DNA of 64,000 bases from Chitinophagaceae bacterium (GTDB lineage: Bacteria > Bacteroidota > Bacteroidia > Chitinophagales > Chitinophagaceae): NCBI GenBank assembly GCA_016720745.1, contig JADKKA010000018.1:1426001-1490000 (forward strand). Reading direction: 5' to 3'. Every line of letters starts with the position of its first letter. The stretch's first letter is position 1. Shown piece by piece: positions 35,932 to 47,000 of the stretch. The position numbers were made by a program, and so were the translations under genes. The notes below the pieces were generated by a model. That model searched no databases. It was not told where the DNA came from and saw only the letters and a program-made list of their open reading frames with translations.

Positions 35932-36185
35932 ATTCAGCAATTTATTTGCAGGCAGTATAGCCTGCATTATCTGTAAAGTAGACTATTAAAAAGGATAAAG
36001 CTGTTTTATTCCGTCATTTACTGTCTTATTATTGTCATTGTGCAAAAGTATACAGGGAAAAGGGCTGTTTACGCTTGTTATAAGTGTATCTTGCAGCCGT
36101 TGCAAATTGGCAGCCGGGATATCATTCCCCTCTATTTTTTTTAACAGGTTGCCCAGCCATTTTTTTTCATCTAAACAAGTGTATC

Positions 36186-36386
36186 ATGCAAGCAATATTT
36201 GCAGATAAAGCCTCTATTATATATTCAACTGAGCCGGAAGTACAACTGACAGCGGACAGCATTATTGAAACAACAGAACAGGTAACGGCTCTTTCGCTCA
36301 AAAAGCAAACCAGCTTTGGTATCAATGATCTCTGGAAAATCCGCCAGGGAAGACCTTATGCCAATGGTTATCTGCGGCGCAGCTGA
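36186..36386 (+). CDS. Small hypothetical protein (66 aa)
   Basis: ATG 36186 (MQAIFADKASIIYSTEPEVQ) opens a short acidic-to-basic protein ending KIRQGRPYANGYLRRS. The longer frame from 36084 lacks a sensible N-terminus. No family recognised. Confidence 0.45.
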   Translation: MQAIFADKASIIYSTEPEVQLTADSIIETTEQVTALSLKKQTSFGINDLWKIRQGRPYANGYLRRS

Positions 36387-36592
36387 TCGCCATCTCCTTT
36401 TCATTCTTTCTTTTTTGTATCACGGGAAAATGTAGTAAACTCGTGTAAGGAATTTTTATGCCTGTCCATGATGCTGGTAACCAGAAATGAGAACTGAAAG
36501 GAATTGGATTGTTGCAGGATAGTGAGTTACATCAATACCAGCCTGACCTGATTGTAAAATATTTTTTCATATCACGCTGATAGATCCTGATC

Positions 36593-38035
36593 ATGAAGTA
36601 TAAACATGTTATACTATCCTTTTTATTGTTTTCCCGTTTGCTGATCCATGCGCAATCCAGGGAAGCAGAGTTCAGTCAGCTCATGAAAACCTATCATGAC
36701 TACAATATGTTTGACGGGGCTGTACTCGTAGCGGAGCAGGGAAAAATAATCTACCAGGGTGCATTTGGCATGGCCAATCACGAATGGAATATTCCCAATC
36801 AGGTGGATACGAAATTCATGATCGGCTCTGTATCCAAACCGCTTACGGCCATGCTGGTATTAACCTATGTACAAAAGGGGTTGATCAATCTTGATAAAAC
36901 ACTCGGCGATTACCTGCCTGAATTCCGCAACCGGCCGGCGGGTATTGTTACGATCCGGCAATTATTGTCCCATACTTCCGGTATGCCCAATTATGATATC
37001 ATGAAAAATTTCTTTCCGGTAATGAGCCGTCGCTCTTTTACCCGGGAAGAGTATATTAAAATCTATCGTGATTCGGCACTGGCTTTTACACCGGGCAGCC
37101 GTTATTATTACAGCAGCTGGGGATATTTTACATTAGGTTATCTCGTGGAGAAAATAAGTGGCAAGTCCTATGCCCAGGCCATGAAGGAAGAAATATTTGA
37201 CCGGATCGGCATGACGCATTCGGGGTCTTATCTTCATACACAGGTGGTGCCACAACGGGCAACCGGCTATGATTATGTATTGGGTACTTACCAATCAGCT
37301 GATTTCCGGGATCAGTCCAATACCATGGGTACGGGTGATATCTACTCCACCGTGGAAGACCTTTTCAAATTTCACCTGGCGATTACTGACAACAGGCTGA
37401 TCAGTAAAGAACTGACCAGTGAAATGCTACAACCGGGTATTGCGCCGGCGAACTATGGATTTGGCTGGTTCAATAAAACCTTTAAGTATACGGACCGGGA
37501 CAGTGTGTTTACGAATTTCCATTTAGGCATGACCGAAGGATTTATGTCTTTTTTCCGGAGGATACCTTCCACCAATAGCATGGTATTGATTCTTTGCAAT
37601 AGTTCACCAACTGATTTCTTTGGCATTGCAAATAACCTGGCTAAAATACTGTACCATCAACCGGTAGCTATCAAACAACCCATTCATAAAAAAATGGAAA
37701 CCCTGATTGCGGAGAAAGGAGTTGTAGCAGCAGTAAAGGAGTATCAGGTGCTGAAAGCAGATACCGGACATTATTATGCAGACAGAATTTCATTGTGCTT
37801 CCTGGCGGAACAATTATTAACCATGAAGCGGGTGGAAGATGCCAGGCTAATGGCAGAAAATAATATAGCGGAATTCCCATCCTTTGATATGGCCAATTGT
37901 ATCCTGGGAAATGTGTACCTGCAGCTGGGAAAAAAGGAGGAAGCGGCGCTGTATTACCGGAAGACGCTTAAAATTTCTCCCTTCTATGAGGAAGCCCGAA
38001 GCCGGCTGAAGGAAATGGGATTGGCTGAGCAATAG
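36593..38035 (+). CDS. Secreted serine hydrolase (beta-lactamase class C / D-peptidase type) with TPR tail
   Basis: 480 aa; signal peptide MKYKHVILSFLLFSRLLIHAQ. Catalytic motifs are intact: SxxK in MIGSVSKPLTAM, YxS in YYYSSWGYF, HxG in FHLGMTEGF. After about residue 350 there are TPR-like helical repeats (CILGNVYLQLGKKEEAALYYRKTL). These enzymes act on D-amino-acid peptides or esters in the periplasm; a cell-wall role is likely but unproven. Second serine hydrolase of this family in the window. Confidence 0.85.
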   Translation: MKYKHVILSFLLFSRLLIHAQSREAEFSQLMKTYHDYNMFDGAVLVAEQGKIIYQGAFGMANHEWNIPNQVDTKFMIGSVSKPLTAMLVLTYVQKGLINLDKTLGDYLPEFRNRPAGIVTIRQLLSHTSGMPNYDIMKNFFPVMSRRSFTREEYIKIYRDSALAFTPGSRYYYSSWGYFTLGYLVEKISGKSYAQAMKEEIFDRIGMTHSGSYLHTQVVPQRATGYDYVLGTYQSADFRDQSNTMGTGDIYSTVEDLFKFHLAITDNRLISKELTSEMLQPGIAPANYGFGWFNKTFKYTDRDSVFTNFHLGMTEGFMSFFRRIPSTNSMVLILCNSSPTDFFGIANNLAKILYHQPVAIKQPIHKKMETLIAEKGVVAAVKEYQVLKADTGHYYADRISLCFLAEQLLTMKRVEDARLMAENNIAEFPSFDMANCILGNVYLQLGKKEEAALYYRKTLKISPFYEEARSRLKEMGLAEQ

Positions 38036-38180
38036 TATGATGTTCAGGAACTTCTCCAGATTTGCATGAAAGGATTCTTTTCTGCTGCTGCCTGGCAGTG
38101 GGCTTTTCGTGTATAAACAGGAATACCTGCCGTTTCGATTTCAAAAAAAATATTTAGATTAGAAGTCTAAAACCACTACT

Positions 38181-39014
38181 ATGGCATTTATGGACCGTGT
38201 TTCCAATGGCTGGACACTTTTCAAAGGCAGTTTTAAAGTATTAAAAGAAAATAAACAGCTGATTGTTTTCCCGCTTTTTTCCGGATTGTCTATCATCCTG
38301 ATCATCGGCAGTCTTTTCATATTTGGATTTCCCAAGGGTGTTGAGGAGACTGACGGAGATCTGGAGTCCTACCTCGGAGGGACCAGTATTTTCCTGCTCT
38401 TTGGTTTTTATGTGATCAACTATTTCATTGTTTACTTTTTTAATGTGGCACTCATTCACTGTACCCGTTTATATTTCCATGGTGAGGAAGTATCAGTAAG
38501 GGCCGGATTGCAGTTTGCCTTTTCCCGGATCGGGGCGATTTTTTCCTGGTCGCTGGTGGCAGCTACGGTCGGACTCATTCTCAAAGCCATTCAGGAAAAT
38601 TCTGAGTGGGTGGGTAAAATCATCACGGGTATCATCGGTGTGGTATGGAATATCGCAACCTTTTTTGTGGTACCGGTACTGGCTTATGAAAATACAGGAC
38701 CATTCGAAGCCATTAAACGTTCTTCTAAAATCATGAAAGAAAACTGGGGGGAAAGTCTGGCGGCTACTTTCAGCTTTGCACTTTTCCAGTTTCTTGCGAT
38801 TATTATCGTTGGCATACCGCTTTATTTAATTGGTGCTGCTTTTGATCCGATAACAGGAATCATTCTGGCAGTCACCGGTGGGTTCATCATCTTCTCCATC
38901 TTCAGCGCTGCAGAAAATATTTTTATCAGCGCAGTGTATCATAATATTAAAGGAGATCCTGTAAAGCATATCAATCAGGAAATGGTGAAGAATTTGTTTG
39001 AGTCTAAAAAATAA
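38181..39014 (+). CDS. Polytopic membrane protein, DUF6159-like
   Basis: 277 aa with five or six transmembrane helices. The N-terminal SNGWTLFKGSFKVLKENKQL and the mid-protein YENTGPFEAIKRSSKIMKENWGES recall the DUF6159 membrane family, of unknown function. A strong terminator follows at 39035. Confidence 0.6.
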   Translation: MAFMDRVSNGWTLFKGSFKVLKENKQLIVFPLFSGLSIILIIGSLFIFGFPKGVEETDGDLESYLGGTSIFLLFGFYVINYFIVYFFNVALIHCTRLYFHGEEVSVRAGLQFAFSRIGAIFSWSLVAATVGLILKAIQENSEWVGKIITGIIGVVWNIATFFVVPVLAYENTGPFEAIKRSSKIMKENWGESLAATFSFALFQFLAIIIVGIPLYLIGAAFDPITGIILAVTGGFIIFSIFSAAENIFISAVYHNIKGDPVKHINQEMVKNLFESKK

Positions 39015-39034
39015 GAGAACGATATACCTGCTTG

Positions 39035-39072
39035 ATACCTGGTAGTTGTAGGAACTGCCAGGTATTTTTTTT
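39035..39072 (+). terminator. Rho-independent terminator after the 38181 gene
   Basis: ATACCTGG-T-AGTT pairs with AACT-G-CCAGGTAT around a short loop (GTAGG), followed by TTTTTTT. Confidence 0.85.
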
Positions 39073-39099
39073 GCGGGAGAATTTATTACAAGTAGTGAT

Positions 39100-39466
39100 T
39101 CGCTGCGCGAATGTTGATGGGAACGCGGACGCCGTCGGCCAAAGCCTATGGCGGCGGACGATGACGCGGATTGAGCGGATGATCGCGGATTTTTTTAACG
39201 CTCTTTGTGGTCTTTGTGGCTTTGTGGGAAATATTTTGCGTTCTTGGCGTTCTTAGCGGGAGAAAATAATACGGATATTGATTTTGCTTTGCAAAATTGA
39301 GTGAGAGTTTCACCGCAGAGAAATAGAGGGCGCAAAGTTTTCGCAGAGATTTAACCGCCTGCAGGGCCCTGTGAGCAAAACCGCGAAGGCACAAAGAGAA
39401 TTTCACAGATATGCTGAGAATTGCTTTGTGTACTTTGTGTCCCTCCCTGTAGAAAGGGTGCTTTTT
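39100..39466. repeat. Decayed repetitive intergenic region
   Basis: No gene. It is built from degenerate reiterated blocks: GATGACGCGGATTGAGCGGA and GATCGCGGATTTTTTT, then CTTTGTGGTCTTTGTGGC, CTTGGCGTTCTTAGCGGG, and later CGCGAAGGCACAAAG and CTTTGTGTACTTTGTGTCC. Forward and complementary versions of the same words occur in the two halves. This is a known kind of word-repeat spacer in Bacteroidota and planctomycete genomes. Confidence 0.55.
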
Positions 39467-41296
39467 TTATTGTTGCCCTACACTATAAGCGACATTGATA
39501 TATCTCCACCGGTTCACACCGGTATCAAACTGCCTGCCGGTTACAGTTCCCCGGTTAATGGCACCGGGTACATTGGAATAGTTTTCAAAACGGTTACGGA
39601 GGTCCCGGTCATTCCCCATATTGGATAAATTGGGATAGGCTTTTATAATCATTACAGATACATAAGTACCCATATCTGTATTGAAATAAATGTCTGAGCT
39701 TAACTGTGGGGGATTTGCATAACTGTTATGAGCTACCTGTACCCAGGGCGGGCCGGTAATACTGAAATAGTGGGAGGTGAGGCTGTCTACATTGTTTCCG
39801 GCAATATAATACAACTGATTATCAACAATATACCGGATGTATTTCGTACTCAGTGGAGTGCAGACACCCAAACTACCAAGGTTGGTGCTGCTGTTGTGGT
39901 ACATCTTTTTGGATAGCGTCATTACTTTGCCTGTAGCGAAGTCTTCTGCCTGTACCAGCGCATCGAGTGAATCATTGCAAAACAAAAATCGGAGAGCGGC
40001 CTGTCCATTAATGATCGGCGCTTCGAACATATTGTTTAACGTGAATATCCGTAATCTGCCGGATGCGATCGGCGCGTTATTACAATCTGTAAATGTACCG
40101 GAAACCTGATAACTGCTTGTTGTAAACGCGGATACGGTAATGGTGCCCAGATCTAAATCGGTATTGGTTGTTGTAACGGTTTGCGTATATCCTGGAATAT
40201 TACAGCCTTCTCCCGAAATGCTCAAATCAATAGAGGCATTTAACGGGGCCGCAACCCTGAAATAACCATCCTGGTTTGTAAATCCGAATATCGTAGCATT
40301 AAATTGCCGGGCCGTCATTTGTACCGTACTATTCACAACCGGAAGACCGGCGGCATCTTTTACAATGCCGCTGATGAATACGCGGGGATAGGCATAATCA
40401 TAATTCCACCAGGTAAAGTGAGCAACTTTACCCACATATTGATTGCCCTGCCGGCTGGCCGATCCTTCTTTTAACCAAACTCCTTTTTCTGTATTGAAAT
40501 ACCACATGGGTATGGTGGCAGGTGCTGAGGACGACAGTGAGGAAGGAATAGTGGCTTTCAGGGTGGCCTGTAATCCACTTTTTAACTGAAGGGGAACACT
40601 GCCGGTACCCCTTAATTCTACATTCATCATCCCATAGGATTTCAGTATGTTTTCGCCATTGTCTTCAGCAAGCAGATCCCCTGGCATTAGTATATTAAAG
40701 TCGGGAAACTCCGGTTGCAGGTATTGTGCATATACCACCACTGCACCCGAATAAGGACTGCCATCTGATTTTAAAACAAAAGCGTTGGCCGGAAAAAGAA
40801 TACTACATTCAGTATTAACTGTTATCTCACCACCCGTATCAGCCATCACTATATTAGCCATTCCCAATTTGGCAAGTTTAATTTTGCCGAAACATTCTTT
40901 ACTGTCGGCAGGAAATGTACGGTAGGCTTCAAAGTAGCCCGGTACATTCACTTTTACCATGGCTTTGTTTGCCGTTACCCGTATATTTTTAAATTCAGCG
41001 ATGCCAAATTCATTGCTATAAACAATGGTCGTTCCTGATTGTACTTTTGCATTGGCAACCATCATCCCGTTTTCATCAAGAACCAGCAATTTGATAGATG
41101 TGATTACCGTGGGAGCAGGAGGATTTCCATTTCCATTTCCGTTGCCATTTCCATTCCCATTCCCACCTGTATTGCGTACATCCCCGGTTATTTCCCGCTG
41201 ACAGGATGAAAGAAATAATAAAATCGCTGCTAAGCTTAGCAGTCTCAAATGATAGCCAATTTGAAAGATATTGAACCGATGGGTATGCCTTTTCAT
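39467..41296 (-). CDS. Large lipoprotein with carboxypeptidase-regulatory-like domains
   Basis: 609 aa from ATG 41296. Signal peptide and lipobox: RLLSLAAILLFLSSCQ (Cys about 30). A Gly-Asn alternating linker, roughly nine GN repeats encoded by a hexamer-like microsatellite at 41126-41165, leads to several beta-sandwich domains of the CarboxypepD_reg type (KVNVPGYFEAYRTF, GIVKDAAGLPVVNSTVQM). A surface-exposed structural or binding lipoprotein; exact role unknown. The repeat length could vary by slippage. Confidence 0.7.
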   Translation of the reverse strand: MKRHTHRFNIFQIGYHLRLLSLAAILLFLSSCQREITGDVRNTGGNGNGNGNGNGNGNPPAPTVITSIKLLVLDENGMMVANAKVQSGTTIVYSNEFGIAEFKNIRVTANKAMVKVNVPGYFEAYRTFPADSKECFGKIKLAKLGMANIVMADTGGEITVNTECSILFPANAFVLKSDGSPYSGAVVVYAQYLQPEFPDFNILMPGDLLAEDNGENILKSYGMMNVELRGTGSVPLQLKSGLQATLKATIPSSLSSSAPATIPMWYFNTEKGVWLKEGSASRQGNQYVGKVAHFTWWNYDYAYPRVFISGIVKDAAGLPVVNSTVQMTARQFNATIFGFTNQDGYFRVAAPLNASIDLSISGEGCNIPGYTQTVTTTNTDLDLGTITVSAFTTSSYQVSGTFTDCNNAPIASGRLRIFTLNNMFEAPIINGQAALRFLFCNDSLDALVQAEDFATGKVMTLSKKMYHNSSTNLGSLGVCTPLSTKYIRYIVDNQLYYIAGNNVDSLTSHYFSITGPPWVQVAHNSYANPPQLSSDIYFNTDMGTYVSVMIIKAYPNLSNMGNDRDLRNRFENYSNVPGAINRGTVTGRQFDTGVNRWRYINVAYSVGQQ

Positions 41297-41442
41297 TGGG
41301 TAAAAGTAGAAATAATAGATGGGTTTTCTAAATCCTCTTAAAGGTTCACGAGACGGAAAAATGGAAAGGGTTAAAGATTTGATTCTAAGGGGCTTAAAGT
41401 CAGACAAAAATCGATTGTAAACTGTTTCCTCTTCTCTCCCGA

Positions 41443-42312
41443 TTATTGAACAGATACGAGGGTTCCCGTGGGTGCAAAATAACCGTCTTTTTTCAGGCGA
41501 AGGATGGCAGACTTATTCCAATGTGCATCAAAATATAAATAGGTTGATTTGGATGACCGGTCATAAATCATTTCAGGTAAATCGGATCCCTTTTCAGCCA
41601 TATCCCATTCAGTGATCTGACCATTCGGTTTGATTTCGAGCAGCAGCAGGATCCACCAGCCACCGTCATCCTCCGATCCCAGCACTGATCTCAGGATATT
41701 CAATGCATACAGGCTATCCGTTATTTTTTTGAGTTTTACCTGATGCCCCAGGTCCAGGTACACCGTGTCAAATTTTTGAATCACAATAGTGTCCTTCTCG
41801 TAAACAAAGGGATATCCTTTTTCCAGCCGGTAATGCTCTGCCATTTCATAAATTTTACCATTCCTGCATAAAAAATTATCAATGGTATCAATGGCTTTTT
41901 TGTTGGTATCGTATTTAATATCCTGTTCGGTATCATAATAATGGGAGGTTGTAGCAGGATAAATAAAATTTCCTTCGCTATCCAGTTTAGGCCATGCGCC
42001 TCTGATCACCCTTACATGTTCCCGGAAGACCATTTGAATGTATTGGGGGAATACCTGGTAAGTCCATAGATCTTTATTGTCGGCATAACGGGAATAATAC
42101 CCTGCCTGTCCGCGGGTATTGATATCCATTTCAATGCTGGTATGAAATGTATCTTCCTTCCACTTGCCAAGGAATGCCTCGGGGAATTCCGGAATATCTG
42201 CCACATCAACCGGCAGGGGTGCTGAAAAATTATAAACATTACAGGATGTCAGGAAATAACATAGAAAGAGGAGTATCAGTCCCTGCGATCTGGAGTAAGA
42301 AAACCTTTTCAT
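41443..42312 (-). CDS. Lipoprotein, unknown function
   Basis: 289 aa; signal MKRFSYSRSQGLILLFLCYF with lipobox LTSC (Cys24). Mature part is rich in beta strands, tyrosine and aspartate. No family recognised. It lies on the same strand as its downstream neighbour at 39467 with a 146-base gap. Confidence 0.65.
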   Translation of the reverse strand: MKRFSYSRSQGLILLFLCYFLTSCNVYNFSAPLPVDVADIPEFPEAFLGKWKEDTFHTSIEMDINTRGQAGYYSRYADNKDLWTYQVFPQYIQMVFREHVRVIRGAWPKLDSEGNFIYPATTSHYYDTEQDIKYDTNKKAIDTIDNFLCRNGKIYEMAEHYRLEKGYPFVYEKDTIVIQKFDTVYLDLGHQVKLKKITDSLYALNILRSVLGSEDDGGWWILLLLEIKPNGQITEWDMAEKGSDLPEMIYDRSSKSTYLYFDAHWNKSAILRLKKDGYFAPTGTLVSVQ

Positions 42313-42368
42313 CTGGCAGGTTTATCTGTAAGATACACCTGCGTCCATGCGGTTTTCTATGATAGCCA

Positions 42369-43037
42369 TCAGCTATTACTTTTTGCAGCACCAAGTATAC
42401 GCAGTTCCCTGTTTTCAAAAGTGGCGCCCGGCTCTTTGGTTTGGGCCAATTTCAGCAAGGCCCTTCCCAATACATCACTCCAGATTATTTTGTTCGGAGC
42501 CAGCCATTCTACCAAAGGAAAAAAGGGATAAGCCAGTTTATAAGCAAAGGGGGCTCTTTTGTTTTTGCCACGGGGTCTTACCGCATCCGGCCGGGCAATA
42601 ATCAGGTTTTGTAAACCGGATTGCAGCAATGCATTTTCTGCCCGTCCTTTCAGACGTTTGAAAAGGGTGCTGCTTTTTTCTGTCCTGTCCGCCCCATCGC
42701 CACTCACAAATACAAATTGTATGTCCGGGTGATAGTCCATACAGGCCCTGGCAATAGCATTGGTAAACTGAAAAGTTACTTTTTCATATTCTGCCCGGCT
42801 GACCTGGGTTTGGGAAATACCAACACACCAGATCAGGGCATCTGCTTTCCGGATGGATTCTGCCAGTACCTCCGGCTCTAAAAAATCCTTTACCAATACC
42901 TGACTGATTCTTGGGTCTGCTGCCGGTATAGGTTGGCGCAAGGCCAGTATGATTTCAGTACAGTCCTGACTGGCCAGGGCAGCCTGTAATACAGCCGATC
43001 CAATCAGTCCGGTGGCACCCGTGATCAAAACTTTCAT
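42369..43037 (-). CDS. NAD(P)-binding Rossmann protein (SDR / NmrA-like)
   Basis: 222 aa. N-terminal glycine motif VLITGATGLIGSAVLQAAL and WCVGISQTQV mark an extended or atypical short-chain dehydrogenase. The YxxxK catalytic pair is not evident; instead FVFVSGDGADRT and IIARPDAVRPRG resemble HTATIP2/NmrA-like proteins. Reaction unknown; cytoplasmic. Confidence 0.75.
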   Translation of the reverse strand: MKVLITGATGLIGSAVLQAALASQDCTEIILALRQPIPAADPRISQVLVKDFLEPEVLAESIRKADALIWCVGISQTQVSRAEYEKVTFQFTNAIARACMDYHPDIQFVFVSGDGADRTEKSSTLFKRLKGRAENALLQSGLQNLIIARPDAVRPRGKNKRAPFAYKLAYPFFPLVEWLAPNKIIWSDVLGRALLKLAQTKEPGATFENRELRILGAAKSNS

Positions 43038-43194
43038 TGTTTCAATTTCTTTTTAAATATAAGATGATTTTGCTGCTCCCAGGGGCCGGTAATCTGACTT
43101 CACTGCTACATGACCAAACTCAAGCAAGTACCTGAGGCATTTCATGTTCAGGGGTAGGGAGAGCTGCTAGTTTCGTGTCCGGTAAAAGATCGCT

Positions 43195-43863
43195 ATGCGT
43201 TCTGCTTTATTGATCATATTATCTGCTTCTTATCTTTTGGTTGTCTCTGCCTGCAGGCATCCACAAACTTCCTCTCCAAATACGAAAGAAGAGCCCCTTA
43301 CAGATTTGCTGGAAGGAAACAAGCGCTTTGCTTCCCATCATGCCACCCATCCGCACAGTTCCGGAGAAAGAATGAAATCCCTGGAAGCAGGACAACATCC
43401 GCCGATCGCTGTGATTTGTTGTTCTGATTCAAGGGTGCCACCGGAAATTATTTTTGACCAGGGTCTGGGAGATATGTTTGTGGTAAGGACTGCGGGGAAT
43501 TTGCTGGGCGGACTCGAAATCGGCAGTGTTGAATATGCGGTGGAACACCTGGGAGTAAAAGAAATTCTGGTGATGGGACACCGGGAATGTGGTGCTGTGA
43601 AAGCCTTTATCCAGGGAGGAGCAACTCCCGGTCATATCAGGGATATTGTGGATAGTATCCGTGCGGAACAGGAAATCAAACAGGTTCCGGGCAATGATAA
43701 AAACCTGCTCAATGATTGTATACAGGCCAATATCCTGCACGGCATCCATCAGTTGAAAAAGGAATCTGCAATGATTACTGAAAAAATCAGGGAAGGTAAA
43801 CTGCAAATACACGGGGCCTGTTATGATCTTACACTGGGAAAAGTTGTCATCATCAGAGAATGA
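43195..43863 (+). CDS. Beta-class carbonic anhydrase, predicted lipoprotein
   Basis: 222 aa. Zinc ligands are visible as Cys in AVICCSDSRVPPE, then His and Cys in LVMGHRECGAVK; the Asp-Arg pair of the SDSR motif is intact. The enzyme interconverts CO2 and bicarbonate. Unusually for a housekeeping enzyme, the N-terminus is an export signal with a lipobox (LLVVSACRHPQ, Cys20), so it should be membrane-anchored on the periplasmic side. Confidence 0.9.
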   Translation: MRSALLIILSASYLLVVSACRHPQTSSPNTKEEPLTDLLEGNKRFASHHATHPHSSGERMKSLEAGQHPPIAVICCSDSRVPPEIIFDQGLGDMFVVRTAGNLLGGLEIGSVEYAVEHLGVKEILVMGHRECGAVKAFIQGGATPGHIRDIVDSIRAEQEIKQVPGNDKNLLNDCIQANILHGIHQLKKESAMITEKIREGKLQIHGACYDLTLGKVVIIRE

Positions 43864-44007
43864 GGTTTCCCTGCCGGCATTAAATTACTTTTTATTTGCA
43901 TCAGTAGCATAAATGGTCAGGTCCTGAAATATTAAAGGGACAGTCTACCCATCGATACGTGCCGCTAAATACCTTTTAATGGGTATCCCGGTATGGAAGT
44001 TCTGTGG

Positions 44008-44015
44008 TAGATTTG
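44008..44015 (+). promoter_or_regulatory. Predicted -7 element for the WD40-caspase gene
   Basis: TAGATTTG exactly matches the Bacteroidota -7 consensus TAnnTTTG and lies 27 bases before the start codon. The -33 box is weak. Confidence 0.4.
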
Positions 44016-44041
44016 TAAAGACCCATTTACAGTAACCAGCA

Positions 44042-47000
44042 ATGCAAACCATCTGTACCCGGCTGATTCCCGGGTTAATACTAAGTTTCTTTTTTAACCT
44101 GGTTAGCTTGTATGCCCAGCCTAAAATCGGGGACGCGGTTTTACAAATCAATACAGGTTCTCATTTATCCCAGGTTTCTGAATCAGTTTTCACCACAGAT
44201 GGCCGCTATATTATCACCGTTAGTACGGATAAAACAATTTGCATCTGGGATGTGGCCAGCCGAAAACTACAGGAGCAGATCAGGCCTGCCAAGGGTCCGT
44301 TCAACCAGGGCAAAATGTTTTCGCTGGCGATTTCACCCGATAATAAATGGCTCGCTGTAGGTGGTTTCCTTGCCATTGGTACGGAAACCGACGGAGACCT
44401 GGCCGGTCAGATCCGCATCTATGATTTTGACACCCGCAAACAGGTTTTACGATTTCCGGCACACCAGAATGTGGTGACCGCGCTTCGTTTTTCTGCTGAT
44501 GGAAAATACCTTATCTCCGGCGGTATCGATAGTACCCTCATCTGCTGGAAAACTGAAGTGAAGGCCGGAAAACCTTTTTTCACAAGGGTAAAAAAAATAT
44601 TGAAGAACGATTGGTACCAGGAAGATATACGGGTAGCCGGTCAATCAGCCTATGTAACAGAAGGTAAACGGGTGGTGAAATACACGGTTCCGGGATTCCT
44701 CAAACAAACCGAAAGCAAAAAATTTAGCGGCTCCATACTGATTATGGCGGTCCATCAGAAAGCAAATCTCGTGGCTGCCGTCAGCAATCAATTGGAACTG
44801 ATTATCATGGATACCCTTTTGCAACAAAAGCAAATTGTAAAACTGGATGTCAATTCAAATACGGTAGCTATTTCTCCTGATGGCAAAATGATTTTAATCG
44901 AAGGTGACAATAGCAGCCTGCTGCTTTTAAAAAAGAGCAAGGACGGTTTTGTACAGGAAGGCAGCACCCTTTTTGAAGGGGGAAATTTAATACTGGGTAC
45001 CGGGTTCCTGTCAGGGCAGGATTTTTTTGCTTCGGGCGGTTACAGTAACCTGCTGCAGTTCTACAACCTGAAAGAACTGAATGGAAATACAGTGATTCAG
45101 TCTGATACGGTTTTGGGCCAGGCCGGACATATATTCAATCAGATTTCAGTAGCAGACAATAAAATTGCTTTACACGATATCAGTGACAGCAGCGTTCAGT
45201 TTACACATGTTTTTTACCCGGAAGCCGGAAAGCTCACAAGGTTTAATCAGGCTGATCTTTCCCTTTTCACGCTGCATCCGACAGAACGAAACGGGATCAG
45301 GGTAGAAATAGATAATAGCGGCACTGAATTGTCCATCTGGTCTGGTAACAGAAAAACAGGTACTGTAATCAGAGACGGAGGCAGTGGCTATGGGCACAAC
45401 AGTGTAACCATTACCCGACAATCGCTGATCGTTTCAGGTGCCAATGCTGGCTTTCTGGATATTTATGATACACTTGGAAATATCAGGGCTTCCCTGATCG
45501 GCCATGAAGGCAATATCTCCGGCATCAGCGAAACAGCAGACGGTCATTTTCTGTATTCGACCGGGGTTGACCAGACCACCAGGGTTTGGGATCTGAGAGA
45601 AATTACGGAGAAAAAAATATTCAAAGCCCTGTCAGAAATGGATATAACATGGGCCCAGTACTTTAAAATCAATTATCCGGGTATTAATGCCGGTCAGCCC
45701 GGAGGGATGGAGAAAATGTACCAGCAGATGATTGCTAACGGAGACGGTGGAAATGCAGCTTATCTCATCAAACCCCAAATGCTGGAGCCCCGGCTGAATA
45801 TGTTTATTGCGCGCAATAACGAATGGGTGATCTGGAATAACAAAGGTTATTTCAAAGCATCTCCCGGCGGAGCCGCCTATATCGGCTGGTACATTTACAA
45901 GGGCGAAGACAATAATGCCGAATTCTATACGGCAGATAAATTATACGATACCTATTACAGGCCTGATATTGTCAATGCACTGATTCAGTCAACTGAAAGT
46001 ACGGCTGCCATTCTTCAGCAATTCAAACAACCGGAAACAGAAATGTCCGTTTCCAAACAGGTCAGCAATATGCCGGTGCTTCGGTTACGCAGTCCGGTAT
46101 TACCTGCCACAGTGACCCAGAAAAATCTAAGGCTATCATTTGATACAGAGCATCCGGAGTTCATCAGCGAGTTCCTGCTTTTTCATAATGGAAAAAGAGT
46201 ACCCGTCAATACAGAAGCGCTCCGGGGTGCTGTTACCGGAGATCGTTCTATCGGCGTGGAGCTGGTGGCTGGGGACAATATTTTTACCGCTTCCCTGCTG
46301 AATAAAAACAAAGTGGAGACCAGTCCCATACAATTCCGGATCAACTATACCGGTGTGCAGGCTACCAGTTCACTGTATATTTTAGCAGTGGGCATCGATA
46401 AATACCGGAACAGCCGCTACAATCTTAATTATGCAAGAGCAGATGCCCGGGGGATCAGTACACTTTTGCAGCTATCGGCCGGCCGCATATTTAAATCGGT
46501 GACGATTGATTCACTGTTTGATGAACAGGCGACCATTGCCAATATAACAGAGCGGATCAATACCCTCAAATCAACAATCCGGCCCGAAGATGTTTTCCTT
46601 TTTTATTACGCCGGTCATGGGATCATGAATGAACCCGCCGCAGGAAGCAAGCCCGACTTTTACCTTGTACTGCATCCGGTGGTACAAATGGTCGGCAATG
46701 AAGAGATGCTCCATAAGAACGGACTTCCTGCCAGGGGTCTCCGTGAACTCTTAGTTGAGATTCCCGCCCAAAAACAACTGGTGATTTTTGATGCCTGTAA
46801 TTCCGGCGGTGCCATGAATGTTTTTACAAGAGGAGCAGGTGAAGAAGCCGCCATCAGTCAGCTGGCCAGAAGTACCGGCTTTACCGTACTGGCTTCCACT
46901 AACCAGGAACAATCTGCCGCCGAGCTCAATGAACTGAAGCATGGTATCTTTACCTATGCGTTGCTGAAGGGACTGGAGGGCGATGCCGATCTGATGAAGG

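Noticed and set aside
36084..36185. Longer N-terminus of the 66-aa protein
   Set aside because: The extension has no signal peptide or domain; ATG 36186 begins the more protein-like part.
39032..39256. Short ORF in the word-repeat spacer
   Set aside because: It is made of repeat words and terminator sequence and has no protein-like features.
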